Shown here: in pieces, positions 23,290-35,490 of the stretch
How the letters are laid out: each line of letters begins with the position of its first letter
Numbering within the stretch: position 1 is the stretch's first letter
Source of the DNA: Crocodylus rhombifer
Taxonomy: Eukaryota > Chordata > Crocodylia > Crocodylidae
Length of the DNA: 64,000 bases
Assembly: GCA_038503035.1 (NCBI GenBank)
Contig: JAVSML010024007.1
Span: 62,001-126,000, forward strand
Direction of reading: 5' to 3'
Program-made: the position numbers and the translations under genes
Notes under the pieces: model-generated
Told to the model about the DNA's origin: nothing
Seen by the model: only the letters and a program-made list of their open reading frames with translations
The model's database searches: none

Positions 23290-24240
23290 CAGATCTTGCC
23301 ATAGTTTTTTATACATGTATATGTATGTTAAATATTCATGGATGCGGAAGGGGGTGCTTTTTTCCTGCTGAAGATCCCACTGCACATCTTGAAAAGCAAA
23401 GGGAAAACACATGCATGCATTAGCAAAATAGTGAGAAGAGAGTCTTGAATAGGAAATTCAGATTAAATAATTAATCTACATGAACACAAAAAGGTACTAC
23501 AGTATTTTGTTTGACAAGCTTATTTCTCAAAGTATCTCTCTACCTGTTTTGCATGATACATACATAGTATCATACACATTTATTGTATACATCTTTCTAC
23601 ATGAATGTATCATGCCAGAATACAGTCATTTTTCTGTAGGGGAGTATGCATATACCTACACACATCTTGGAATTCTTGAGAATCATTAATTATTTAGCAG
23701 ATTGGATTTTTTTCAGACACAGATTCATAATCAACTCTTCCAAACCAACCAAAGTGTATAGATATCATAGAATAGATACAATTTACTATAATAAACTATT
23801 TCATGTAGAGTGCAACTATTATTCAGGCAATTTGAATTGCAAATAAAAAGCAGCTCATCTTTTGGATTTCATTAATGCATACCAGATCAGAGCCAAATCG
23901 CCATTAGCTACATATATGGTAACAAATATTCATTAACCTGTTGGACACTAAGTGCCAGAGACTTAACACAGACAGTGACTTTATGGTCCATTATAATCTG
24001 TCCAGTACTTGCTAACTCTTGTGCTTCAAAGGTAGCAACAGTGCTCCTGAATAATCTTATTCTCCCATTATCCTGTTTTTACTGAATCTCCCTCTTCTTT
24101 TGACTACCTAATAATGTCTCTTTGATATCCTATTTTTATTTACATATGGACTTTTACACCAGTTTTTGTTTCGTCTGCTATTTAGCTCTGCTGTGTCTGT
24201 TTCTGTTATAGGTATTAAGGAAGGATACTTTTATACCTGA
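23290..24240. other. no gene seen; AT-rich
   Basis: Low-complexity AT-rich DNA with short chance frames only. Confidence 0.5.
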
Positions 24241-24254
24241 AAGCTTGTCTATTA

Positions 24255-24983
24255 GGCCTGTGCAAAGCAGCTAGTATTTGCTTTGGATTTGGATTCAGCT
24301 GATTTGGGGGACAGTGATTTGATTCAGTGATTTGAATCACTGTCCTGAACTGATTCAGCCGAATCTGATTTGGAGATTTGGCTGCTGCTGAATTGGCCCC
24401 ATCCTCCGCCTGCTCTCCCAGCCCTGTCAATGGCTGCTCTACCCAGCCCCAGATCCTCACTCTTGGAGGGGTGGGGGGAAAGCCCAGCACTCACCAGCTG
24501 CTTCCAGGCAGGGGTTAATCCCTGCTAACCCCCGTGCCCTGCTCTGTGTGAGGGAGCTCTGCCATGAGCCCCCAAAAGCCCCAATAGCCATTGCAGCAGC
24601 CAGTGAGTATGGGACTTTTTTTTATTATTATTATTTTTCCTTAAAGAGCCGGGAGCTGGGGCTGGGCAGGGCAGCCATGGGCGGGGAGGGGGCTGGAGGA
24701 GCATGTAGATGATGGGGCCTGGTAGGGGTCCTCCTATGGTTCCCACCATCCTCCTCCAGCTCCCCCCCTCTGCCCCTACTTATCAGCAGGGAGGTCCAAC
24801 TTTCGGTGGCAGCGAGTAGGGACTAGCCAAATCTCTGAAGCTCTCTGAATTGATTCAGAATACTTTGAATTAATTCAGACCTTTTTGTTGGTCTCCTGGT
24901 TCAATTCAGATTTGGAGATTCAGCCACCCAATCAGGCTGAATCTCCTCAGAATTGTATCAGCACTCAAAGCTTCACAAAGCCC
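24255..24983. mobile_element. long foldback DNA transposon, copy 2
   Basis: Begins after TTA with GGCCTGTGCAAAGC and ends CTTCACAAAGCCC; the ends are inverted copies of each other and match copy 1 (6153-6979), whose right end is GCTTTGCACAGCCC. Outer arms are rich in GATTCAG / CTGAATC motifs, as in copies 1 and 3. The interior is GC-rich and resembles 13480-13980. No transposase frame. Confidence 0.7.
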
Positions 24984-25342
24984 TGTTGTCTGTCTACCCC
25001 AGCCATGCACGTTGGTCCAAAAGAAAAGATGTCACCCACAAGAACCTTGCCTTACACATCTGGTAATTCTTGCCTCATGCATGCAGCAATACATACAGTG
25101 ACATGCAATTCTCTGGCTTTCTTGTAGGACCATATTTGCAGAAGCAGAAACAGTTAAAACCATTATACACAGACACTATTTACATGAAGATCCTTTTTTT
25201 TTTACAACAATATTTGTAATGATAATAGTATAAAAGTGATGTTTTATCTGTGGTAGTCCAGAAATTATGGCTGCTGACAAATGTAAAAAATAAAAAATGC
25301 TTTACCAGAAGATGCAACATGTTAGTTTGACCTGGATCTGTA

Positions 25343-25595
25343 GCACCTGTATTGAGTGGCCGCTTCAGCTGGGCTTTTTGGTGCTTTTATCAAAAGCTGA
25401 TTGAATCACCTATTAGATAAAAGTGCCCTAAAAGCCCCAGTAAAGCACCCAATCTATACAGACACTGGGCAACCCTGGTTTAGATAACACAATACCTCTT
25501 CTTGGTATGTGCTGGGCTTAGTGAAGAAATACACTAAATTTAAAGTGCCATTTTATGCTTTGGGGGGCTTTTTCTTCATGTTTGCAAGCAGGCTA
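25343..25595. mobile_element. palindromic MITE, copy 2
   Basis: Shares with 19133-19380 the order GTGCTTTTATC, GCTGATTGAATC, AAAAGCCC, AAAGCACCCAATC, ATACAGACA, then the downstream CCTCTTCT block. The right end reads CCAATCTATACAGACACTGG, the inverse of copy 1's left end. Confidence 0.65.
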
Positions 25596-27211
25596 TGTGA
25601 TAGGCAAGTATTTCTTAGGGTGATATTTTCTGTAACTTACTGAATATTCATTTGCAAAAGATAACATGGGCTCTTATCTCAGTACAAATTTCTAGTTAGT
25701 GATTAGATTTTAAAAGTAAAAACCAAATACTCCATTCAGTAGCAAATGCCAAGCTCTATCAGCATGGTAAGATAGATAATCTCACAGGTAACAGCAGGAA
25801 ATATTCTTTGATGTGTTCTTTGGCAGTTCTGTATAAATGGTACCTTATGTGAATGCTGATAGAATGGAAAACTAAAAAGGAGAGTTAGGCTCAAAACATA
25901 TTTCTTTACACTGACATTTTGGCTACTGCGCTATTATATTTGATGATGAACCATGTAGGCCAAAGTTGTCTGTTTTGTAGACAAGGTGTAGTTCTTTCAT
26001 ACAAATTTTTACTATGTGTTCTTAAATATTTCTTCACTCCTTTTGAAAAGATAGTGTATATAAAGCGGGTGAAAAACTGGAATTTTTATCATTTGGGATT
26101 TCAATTTTTTCAAAATTTCTTTTTTTCCCCTTGAGTTGGGGGTGGGGAGGAAATTTCCAACACAGGACAAAAAAAAAGCAGATTTTCCTTCTCAGAGAAG
26201 GTAAGGTTCTAACAACATCAATAAAGAACATGTAATTTAACTTTTTTCTAAGAAAATGTAAACATTTTGATATCCTCATGTATAAATATGTCATTTGGAT
26301 TTGCTGAACAAAATAGTAACATTTATTTTTAATTTGATTTTATTATAGGAGTTGTAGTCTCAGGAAAAAGGCTCATACTCTTTTTCTCTGTTTGTTGGGC
26401 TTCTTGGCCAGACCAAAGCTCCCAGGTGCTGGTGGATAATGTTATTATTGGGAAGTCTGATGATGTCATACTGATTGGCTTTGAGCATTTCGTTCTATAC
26501 TGTTTATCATTTTAAATACTGGACTGTTGTGCAGACACAGGAAACAGAGCAGGTACAGCCAAAAACCTGGATGGTTGTAATGCAAAAGAAACTGGAACCT
26601 GAATACTTCGGTTGGTGGAATATACAGATTTAAGTGGACCAGATACCACCCTCAGGGAAAAATTCTGGCTCCATGAATAGTGATATATTATACTAAGATG
26701 AATCCACTTATACCTTACACAAGTCCTATAGGATTGACATCATCTTATTTTGGGAAATATGTCATTTATTCTCTCATTTTTACTTAAAATAAGAAGTTTT
26801 GAGCTTCACTAATTACTAAAATAAGTTTTTCATTTAAAATAAATTGTGTCCAAGAGATAGCATACGTCTGGTTCCCCAGGCTGAAGTTTTCTTTCTTATC
26901 TCAATTGGTAGAGACATACTATCTGCTACAAAACTTGGTTCAAACATTACTTCTGACCAGTTACAAAATGGTGGGTTGTATTGGGCCTTGAAAATCTGAC
27001 ACTTAAGACAAGTTTCTCCCAGCAGGAGCAATGTGCTGGGTTATTTGTTTCACAGCAGGTTCACACAAATGGTAAGATAAGAGGTAACAGAATTATTCCA
27101 TTTTCTGGAGTGCAGAAAATTACACATTTTGATGGCCCATGGTTTTGACTCATTACAGGGCACGAAGATCTATTTTGAAGATAAATACTGAAATGCAGTA
27201 CATTAGATATT
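25596..27211. other. no gene seen; AT-rich
   Basis: AT-rich; frames at 25919-26294 on both strands are T-rich chance frames. Text at 26650-26740 (AAAAATTCTGGCTCC, CCTATAGGATTGACAT) loosely resembles old sauropsid repeats built around CAATGGG-type palindromes, but is too decayed to call. Confidence 0.45.
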
Positions 27212-27285
27212 GGAATCATAGAACATACAGGGCTGCAAGGGACTTCAGGGGGTCATCTGTTCAAAGGAGGAGACAGGATTATACC
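27212..27285 (-). mobile_element. CR1 LINE, 3'-end fragment
   Basis: Reads GGAATCATAGAACATACAGG, then GGGACTTCAGGGGGTCATCT, the reverse complement of a CR1 3' untranslated end including its short terminal ATCATAGA repeat. 5'-truncated to under 100 bp. Confidence 0.75.
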
Positions 27286-27639
27286 TCTCTAGACCTGGCG
27301 CAGCCAACCTATGGTAAGTGTGCCACAAGTTGCATGGCAGTCTCTGTGGGTGGCATGTGGCATATTGGGAGTCAGTGGGGAAGGAGGTAGCACAGCAGCA
27401 GATTGGGTAGGGAACAGAAAGCAGAATGTAAAATGAAGCAGGGAATACAGAAATACAGAGCAGAGAGCAGAAAGCACAGCAGAAGATTGTGCATGGATAC
27501 GGGACAGAGAATAGAAAGGAGAGCAGCCAACCAGGCAGGGGAAGAACACTGGAGTGTCCCCACTGGTCTAATCAGTGGCCACCAAATCTTTATGTTTATT
27601 ATTACATTTTAATTTAAATTCATGTTAAAACAGGACTGT

Positions 27640-28830
27640 CCACATATTAGGGCTGGGAAATGCATGCTAAGGGCCCTCTGAATGGCTCAAAGATAATCCT
27701 CTTCCATCAAGTGTCTTTTGGGTAGCTCCAGTTGTAGTCATGTGTGATTGTTCCAGGAACCACAGCTCTATAATCTTGAGCAGCAACAGTGGGTGCAGCT
27801 GGGAGAGAACCTAAAGATAAGAATTGCCCTTCCCCTCTGGCTTCCCACCCCCAGTCCTTGCAGCTCACTTGCAGCTCCTGGCAGAGAAAGCAGGGGAGAG
27901 GAACCCACCTGCTGTTGCAACTGCCACTGCTACTGCCAGGCTGCCCAGCCCAGAGAGCAGTGGCATAGAGGTTCCTGTCCCATGCTTGTTTCACCAGGAG
28001 CTTCAGATAAGCAATGATCTGTAGGGGGAGCCGTGTGATTCCCCACCCCCATCACAGCTTTTCTGCAGCTTCTAGTGGCAGGGAGCAGGGATGTGGGGTA
28101 CAGAGGTGTAGGCCTGATTCTGGGGTGTAGGGGGGCAGGTGGTGCCCCATCCTCATAGAGCTGTGACCCATCTTCCATGCCAGAATGGGGCCTGCCATGC
28201 TGCCCCCCCCCCCACACTGGGCCAACTCTGCTGCGTGTTCCCCTTCCTCACCACACTCGCTCACTCCACACCTTGTACCCTAGATCCCTGCTCACTGCCT
28301 CCCAATGGCTCCCAGCATATCTGGAGTTTCTGGTGCTGTCCCAGAGAGCAAGCAGAGAGGAGGAAACCTCCTACCACCAGTGTTGCTGCCACTCTTTGGG
28401 CTGGGCTTAGCCTGGAGAGCAGTTGCAACCCTGGCACCAGAGGTAGCTCCAGTGGATGGGTCCTCCTTTCTGGCTCATTGTGCTGGGACAGCACAAGGGA
28501 CAGGGGGGAAACTGAAGAAGCAGGGCAGGAGCCATGGGGTGGGGAAAGTGAGGGAGGGCGGGGAACAGCAGTAGGCCTCATCTGGTCTGGCAGTGGAAGC
28601 CATGGACTTGATCTGGGCTGTGGGGAATGCAGATAGATTGCAGGGGTTGGCAGACCCAGTGAGACCTTTCCAGCTCCTACCTGCCCATAATCTGGGCCAC
28701 CTACCCTACGCCTGAGAGCAGTCAATCTGGGCAGGTACAGAGGCAGTTTAGCTCCTAGCCATGCTCCTACTCACTAACCCTCTAGGGCTAGGTTAGAGAA
28801 GTGCTTGTTACAGGTAATATTAACCCTTAG
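27640..28830. other. GC-rich unclassified region; no gene
   Basis: Marked GC-rich block with long overlapping frames on both strands (up to 165 codons at 28139-28636 plus and 154 at 28261-28725 minus). Gly/Pro/Ser-rich translations, poly-C at 28203-28213 and no domain argue that these are composition effects. Probably a repeat-derived patch; boundaries unresolved. Confidence 0.4.
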
Positions 28831-28834
28831 ATTA

Positions 28835-29575
28835 TGTACAGACATTCAGAGAGCTCAAGACTGAATCCACTCAGTCTTTGCAGGTTAGTCCAAACTACCC
28901 AGGTTAAATTGAGAAACAACTGGACATGCATTTACTTTTGACTCAGGAAATGCAACCACATGCCTGCAATGGCTCAGGCCAGAAGATAAGGTTGCTAGAT
29001 CATGGTTCCCTGGCACATAGCCAGCATGGGCCATGTATTTGCTTTCCCTGCCTGCTGCCCCTGAGGTCTTTGGATTCACAGTACATAATTACAGAAGTAG
29101 GACTCTGCAGGGTTTCTCATCACTTCCTCTTTCCATTTGCAGGTGCCTCTGGGATTTGTAATCCACAGTTGCAGCCAACAGTAACTTTTTTAGTAAGTTT
29201 ATCAGGGCAGGGCATCTCTGTATTCAGGGGAAAGAGTTTAACTAGGGATGGGGGGGTTTAACCCCCGGGCCCAGATCCCAGCTGGGGATCACCTGGGAAG
29301 GGTAAGGGGAACAAGCCTTCCCTGCTGGAGCAGGCATCACAGCTAGGGGACTCTGATTTACCTTGAATCAGGAAGGAGTCTGGGACAGAAGTTTCATAAA
29401 CCAGTTTGACCTAAAACAGTTAAGTCTGATGCTACATTCAACCAGGTTTATCTTAAACTAGTTTTAGTTATTTGGAAACTGGTTTCTGTATACTGAACTA
29501 CTGTTCTGTTACAAGTTTAAGCCAGTTTCTGATCACTTAAACTGGTTTATGTATAACTTCTGTCTGTAGCCTTAA
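28835..29575. mobile_element. non-autonomous DNA element with AAACTGGTTTA motifs, copy 1
   Basis: The left end (ACAGACATTCAGAGAGCTCA, then CTTTGCAGGTTAGTC) matches the reverse complement of 38195-38270. The right 180 bases match, in reverse complement, the sequence on both sides of the CR1 at 36782-37490: AAGTGATCAGAAACTGG, TGTAACAGAACAG, TTGAATGTAG, ATCAGACTTAACTG. Right end TATAACTTCTGTCTGTAGCC. No coding frame. Superfamily not determined. Confidence 0.65.
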
Positions 29576-32330
29576 TGTATGACTACTCAAAGAATGTGCT
29601 TTTTTAACAGCAGTTAAAATTGGAATGTGCTAAATCTAATGTTTAGCAATGACCCAACCTATACTTAAAAAAAATCCTAGTATGGAAATTTCACAACCTC
29701 GCTAGATAATCTGTTCTAGTGTTTGGACAATTTTCTCTGAAGCCCTGTCTACATCTCCCTGGTTGCAATTTAAGATTGTTACTGCTTATCCTGTCCCTGG
29801 TGAACACAGAAAACTGTTTTTCACCATCCTCTTTATAAAAACAGCTTTCTATATTTGAAGACTGAAATCAAATCCATACCCAGGTTTCTTCCTCCAGATT
29901 AAATAATCACAGATCTGCTGTCATTTACATATGCTGTCAACTAAGAATTTGGCTACTATGAATTACATTTGTTTACTTAAATGAATAATTTTATACAACC
30001 ATGTGAAGGATGGAGCATGTCAACAGTCCAAAATTAAGTAGCCAAAATTTGAAAGCTTATCAAAACTATGGGACAACCCCAAATTGGCAAATCTGAGCTA
30101 ATAGCAAAAATTTACATCTGGACAAAGCTTCACTGATAGGAGTTAATGTTGAATTATTAACTGTATGCTGTTAGTCTATAAAAGCCACTATACAACACCT
30201 TCCATTATTCCGCTAGATCAGTAGTAATTTATTTAACTGTATGTTATTGGCTTTTATGACTTTCTGGAACACTCTGTTTGGAATAAGGAGTATTACACTG
30301 TTTGAAAATTGTCATATATCTATATCTTAGGTTGTAGAAACTATATATGTAATATAATGGCATTTGAGAAATTATATGCTCATGCTTAAAAGCCTGAAAA
30401 TAGAGAAGTAGCATTAAAGTCCAACTGATGTCAATGGCAAATTATTCTATTGACTTCAGTGGGGTCAGGATTTCCTCCTTCAATTAACAGATCTAATTAA
30501 AAGAGACAATAAAAAAGCAACTGTACATTTCTCACCATATATCTATATAGAAGCACTTTTGTGTGAATGCTTTCTAATATAGATGTATGTAATTTTCAAC
30601 AATATATACTTTTCTCAGTGACTAGTTCCACTGAAATTGATGCATAATATGCCATTTCTTAATGTTAGTAAAGGTGGCTGAACTAGGATATATGCATAAA
30701 TATCAGCATTAACAGGATCAATCATAACATTCCCTCTCTTTTTCATATAGCAATGTACATTACTAATAAAGTACCAGAATAACTGTATTGTATTGCAAGG
30801 AAACTGGAAAGATGTTAAGGGTAAGTCATCTCCTGATTTAAGAAAATATTTATGTATTATATTTATTACATCTTGTCTATTATTTCCTTCACAATTTGTA
30901 CCATTCATTCACAGTATAAATGACTCCCAAATGATGTTTTAAGCCAAACGAGATTTCACTGTCACTGGGGAGTGTCAAGCAGGAAAATCTTGGGATCTGC
31001 ATAATAATTGGTTTGAAACAAGTGATATACCATATAGTACTATGTACACAGAGTACTGTATAATGAATACAGTAGCCACAGTTTGTTAGATCAAAATCAG
31101 TAATATAATGAAACTTGAATATTTTTCAGTCTTTGGAGGTTTTCAAACATCCATACAGTCTAATGAGCTAATTTAGATAAGCATTAAACATGAATTTAAT
31201 CACATTACTGGTAATTATTAGCATACATACAATATGAAGGCCTTTTCGTTTCCTTCAAAAGTTGTAATTAACCACGAAAAAGTAAATTATTTGACCTCAT
31301 GAACTGCATATAAATGACTCGTCTAAAGAAAAAGAATTTCATGTTGAAGCTCATGATAGTCATTTTTTTCCTAATATTATTTAGCTGAAAGTATAAAACA
31401 AACAAAATTCTCTTTTGTGTGTCACATCAAAAGTAGAAGTTAGATCACATAATTAAAATGTTATCTGGTAAAATTAAATGAAATGGGAACTAAGCCCCAA
31501 GCATTTTGTAGGTACTGGCACGTAACTTTTGTGTCTTAGAGACACTCTGTTTTTGCAACCCTGTTTCTGCTGGTCATCTTAAGTTCCAGTCAAATTTTAT
31601 TCTGCAGTTAGTGCAGCACTTATGCAGATTTTATGTTAGACCTGCACAACTAGACTTGGCCAAGGACACAAACTCAGAAATAGTCCAAGATGTCAATTTA
31701 ATCATTTAACTCTGAATCTGCTTGGTAAAGCACATAATTCCCCGCAGTTCTGAAGATTTTAGTCATAGAAAAACCAGGACTAGGGAGAAGAGCTAGCATT
31801 TTCCACTTTAGTTTACACTGAACCATAGAATGCCATATAATTTCCACCATGTAGAGATCTGATCTAATTTTAAACAAGCTACCTGTGTGCCGGAAAGTAT
31901 AACATCCCTAGGAAAGTGCTCTGCCTTGGTTAATTTACTATGCTTCTCTGCAGCTGGGGATTCTTTGCATTGTGCACTGTAGTCATGCCCTTAGTGTTTG
32001 ACTAGGTAATTGTCTTTGCTAGTAAACTTGGTAATATTGATCATTGTATAAATTCTTGTAGCTTGTTCGTTGTGTAATAGTTCTGTAATCTGATACTAGG
32101 AAGAACTTCTGCTACCTACATTATCTAATATTACAAAGGCTGCACATAGAAGTTATATTTTTGCATGTTTGGCTCCCGGAAAGCACGCTGCAACCATTCT
32201 ATGTCACACATGCATGGCTGCAGAGGACTTCTAAAGTGGCCAATCATGCAAGAAACTAATCATCAGATGAGGTATCAGATGAAGGTGCTCCACTTTAGAG
32301 CATCTTAAGGAATTTGTGTTCCATAGGGTT
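29576..32330. other. no gene seen; AT-rich, possible single-copy DNA
   Basis: Long AT-rich stretch with no GC-rich repeat patch. 30415-30472 holds a small palindrome-like old repeat (TGATGTCAATGGCAA opposite TTGACTTCAGTGGGG). A 97-codon minus-strand frame at 30615-30908 shows no recognisable features. Confidence 0.45.
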
Positions 32331-33256
32331 AATTTGTCATAATCAGGGCTGGCTGTCAACAGGAAAGGTAGGGGGAGATAGAGAGCAAGCTGCCAGCTGG
32401 GGTTTGCCTGGCCTGAGCTGGAATGTGAGTGGATCAGAGGCCCCCGGTCTCATGGCTCCCCTCCACAGCTCAGGTTGTCAAACTCCAGCTGGCAGCTCTC
32501 TCCTGTTCCATACTTCTTTTCTGCTGGCAACCTCATTGCTGGGAGGATGTGGTGGGGATGAGGGACACGGACAACCCCTTGGCTGCAGGCAGGCTTGATT
32601 TCCCCATGCCCCACCAATTCCATGAGTTAGTGGGGCCTGCATGTCAGTCAGTGCCCAAAATTTAAATTATATTAATGGCAAAATTCTAAACTTTAGTATT
32701 TTTTTTAACAGGGACAAAACAGTTATTTTTTCATAAACTTATTCTCCCAAATGGCTGACAATTTTTGGTGATACTTCTCACTTCCCCAGAATAAGCCAGA
32801 GGCAGAACTTCTTCCCATGAAGTAAGAAAGAGAACAGGGTCAAAGGATGAGGGAAAACTTGAAAGTAAAGGCTCATGATGAAGTAGTATTAATTTAGGGT
32901 ATCATTATACATTACCAACTTGGAAGAAGCATAAGGAGATTGAATCAGACACAAAAATTAGCAGAGAGCAGTAAAGCAAAGTGCTGCCTACAGTGCAAAG
33001 GCCATCTAGGGACATTCAGGTAGGTTAGAACAAGTTTGAATGGTCACCTGATCTAAGTCAGGATGAGGGAAACTAATGAGAGGGTTGGAAGGATTGGGGG
33101 ATGGGGGGCTAGCAGGTTCCATGGAGAAGATCGAGGGATGGGGAGGCTGGTGGGGTCTCTGGAGGGATTGAGGGGCTACAGAGTTCTCAGGGGGATTGCA
33201 GGAGGAAGTAGAGTCTGGAGAGGGGAATCAGGAAGATCATGAGGCAAGCTGGGTCT
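32331..33256. other. no gene seen; mixed composition
   Basis: 32340-32640 is a GC-rich patch starting AGGGCTGGCTGTCAAC, possibly a short DNA transposon. 33060-33230 is G-rich with repeated GGGGGATTG/GGTCTC-like text. Neither is classified. Confidence 0.35.
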
Positions 33257-34832
33257 GTAGGTTTCATAGTAGCTAGGGTCAGGAGGGACCTGAACAGTTC
33301 ATCTAGCCTGACCCCCTGCCACAGGCAGGAATGAATGCTGGGTTCACAAGACCCCAGACAGGTGAATATCCAACCTCCTCTTGAATTTGCCCAAGGTAGG
33401 GTGAGGGCCACTTCCCTGGGAAGTTGGTTCCAGATTTTGGCCATCCTAACTGTAAAATATTGCCTTCTGATCTCTAACCTAAACCTATTCTCCATCAGCT
33501 TACTACCATTGTTCCTTGTCACCCCAGGTGGTGCTGGGAAGAAAAGGCCTCTACCTACTTGCTGTTGATCTCCATCAGGTCCCCCCTCAGCCTCCTTTTG
33601 CTGTGGCTGAACAGGTTCAGGTCCCGCAGTCTCCCCTCATAGTGCCTGTCCTGCTGCCCTCTCACCAAGCCGGTAGCCCTTCTCTGAACCCTCTCCAGGC
33701 TGGCCACATCCCTCTTGAAGTGTGGCGCCCCATACTGGATGAAGTACTCTAATTGCAGCCAGACCAAAGTCACATACAGGGGGAGTATCACCTCTCTGGA
33801 CCAACTTGAGTTGCATCTTTGGATGCATGACGAGGTATGGCTGGCCTTGCTGGCTGCGGTCTGGCATTGTTGGCTTATGTTCATCTTGGAGTCAATAATG
33901 ACTCCAAGATCCTATTTCACCTCTGTGCTTTCAAGAGGGGAACTCCCCAGCCTGTATGTATATGCTGTGGATTCCTTCTCCCAAGGTGCAGCACCCTGCA
34001 TTTGTCTACATTGAACTCCATCCTATTCTCATCTGCCCACTTTTGTAATCTGTCTATATCTAGTTGCAGCCTCTTTCTCCCTTCATTTGTGTCCACCTTG
34101 CCCTACATCTTAGTGTCATCAGCTAACTTGGACAGCGTGCTTTCCACCCCCTCATCCAAATCGCTGATGAAGATGTTAAAACAGTGTGGGCTCAAGGACC
34201 GAGCTCTGGGGTATCCCACTGCTCACATCTCATTGTTTCATAGTTTCATAGTTTGTAGGGTTGGAAGGGACCTGAGCAGATCATCTAGTCTGACCCCCTG
34301 CCATGGCAGGAAAGAATACTGGGGTCAAATGACCCCAGCAAGATGTTCATCTAACCTCCTCTTAAACACCCCCAGGGTGATGAGGATGGGGTGAGAGACC
34401 AGTGTCAAAGGCCTTCTTAAAGTCTAGAAAGTTTACATCCACAGTGACACCATCATCCAAGGATTTAGTCATCTGGTCATAAAAAGCAACCAGGTTGGTC
34501 AGGCAGGACCTGCCTTTGATGAACCCATGCTGATTTTTCCCCTGAGCATGATCTCCCCTGCTGGCCCCCCACAGATGTGCTCCTTGATGATTCTCTCCAA
34601 GATCTTCCCGAGCACTGAGGTGAGGCTTACAGGCCTATGGTTACCTGGGTCCTCCCTTTCTTGAAAATTGGGACCACATTAGCCAGTTTCCAATCCCCTA
34701 GCACCTGGCCAGATGACCAAGAATGCTCATACCACCAGGCCAAGGGCTCTGCGATAACCCCTGCCAGCTCCCTTAACACCCTTGGGTGGAGGGCATCTGG
34801 ACCTGCAGATTTAAAAATGTCTAGCCCTTTTG
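33257..34832 (-). mobile_element. CR1 LINE, 5'-truncated, minus strand, decayed
   Basis: Minus-strand order from 5' to 3': linker region (AGPDALHPRVLRELAGVI-like) near 34760-34830; reverse transcriptase start (NVVPIFKKG) near 34660; the first catalytic box DFKKAFDTG at 34397-34425; then an interruption at 34233-34377; the box GIPQ..V..PTLFNIF near 34180-34215; the second catalytic box LADDT at 34110-34125, both Asp kept; thumb/C-terminal part (EVILPLY, HFKRDVASLERVQRRATGL) at 33560-33830; and KIWNQLPREV near 33410. The 3' end lies near 33262 (TTTCATAG, GGAGGGACCTGAACAG). Frameshifts and stops break it into at least three frames, so it is not functional. CR1 elements encode an endonuclease/reverse transcriptase; only the reverse-transcriptase half remains. 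Plus-strand frames over this region are shadows. Confidence 0.9.
34233..34377 (-). mobile_element. CR1 3'-end fragment nested in the CR1 at 33257-34832
   Basis: Plus-strand text TTTCATAGTTTCATAG, then GGTTGGAAGGGACC, and on to CCTCTTAAACACCCCCAGGG is a second CR1 3' end, same orientation as its host. On the host side the minus strand stops at CTCTCACCCCATCCTCAT and resumes at GATGTGAGCAGTGGGATACC. In the copy at 47.6-48.2 kb the equivalent points are about 108 bases apart, so that stretch of host is missing. Confidence 0.85.
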
Positions 34833-35232
34833 AGGTCCAGGAGGGCTTGGTGGGATTGGAGGGGCTAATGGTGTCTAAGAGGGGGATTTGATGGCTGAGG
34901 GGGATTCTCTCCCTTCCCCTGAGGCCAGGAGCTATTTGATCCCCTGATCTGCGCCCCCCCCCATCTCCCTGAATCTGCCTGCCCCTCCCCCCCCCCCTAC
35001 TTATGTTGATCAGCTCTGGAAAGTTAGAGCTGCTTGCAGTATGGGGGGGGTTGACATGCCTGGGAGAGGTGGGAGGCCTGGCTAGTATGCCCCCGGGTAT
35101 TGTCCATCTGTGGAAGAACTGAGAGGCTTTGGGGCTAAAAATAACTCAATGCCAGGAGGGCTGGTAGAAAAAGCATCGTCCCAGGGATGGGGCCAACAGC
35201 TGTGTTTTCCCAGCCTGGGGTTGTGTTGGGAA
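34833..35232. other. G-rich stretch, no gene
   Basis: GC-rich with poly-C/poly-G runs near 34955 and 34990. No repeat ends recognised. Confidence 0.4.
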
Positions 35233-35490
35233 CCGTACAGAAGTTCAGTTAAATCAGTTTCACTGGACCCAGTCTAAGTTAGACTATCTCTGAGATATAG
35301 TTAACTTAGATTGGATTGGCCACTTTTAGACTGATCTAACCTCCCTGAACTTCTTTACAGTGTATACTTTGATCAACCGAACTGGGGATCTAAAATATAA
35401 GGTCCAAACCTGGGCAAACTAAGTTAGAGTAGCCACTTTTAACATGATCTACCCTCCCCTAACCTCCCTTTACATCTGTAACTATCCAAG
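35233..35490. mobile_element. palindromic MITE
   Basis: GTACAGAAGTTCAGTTAAATC at about 35236-35256 pairs with GATCTAACCTCCCTGAACTT and TTTACAG near 35335-35360. A second block (AACTAAGTTAGAGTAGCCAC to CCTCCCTTTACATCTGTAAC) repeats the AAGTTAGA / CACTTTTA..TGATCTA text, so the element may hold two related palindromes. Confidence 0.55.

Noticed and set aside
28139..28725. Overlapping frames of 165 and 154 codons on opposite strands
   Set aside because: The region is GC-rich, so stop codons are rare; translations are low-complexity Ser/Gly/Pro/Leu with no domain, and both strands are open equally.
33837..34394. 185-codon plus-strand frame
   Set aside because: It is the antisense of the CR1 reverse-transcriptase region on the minus strand.
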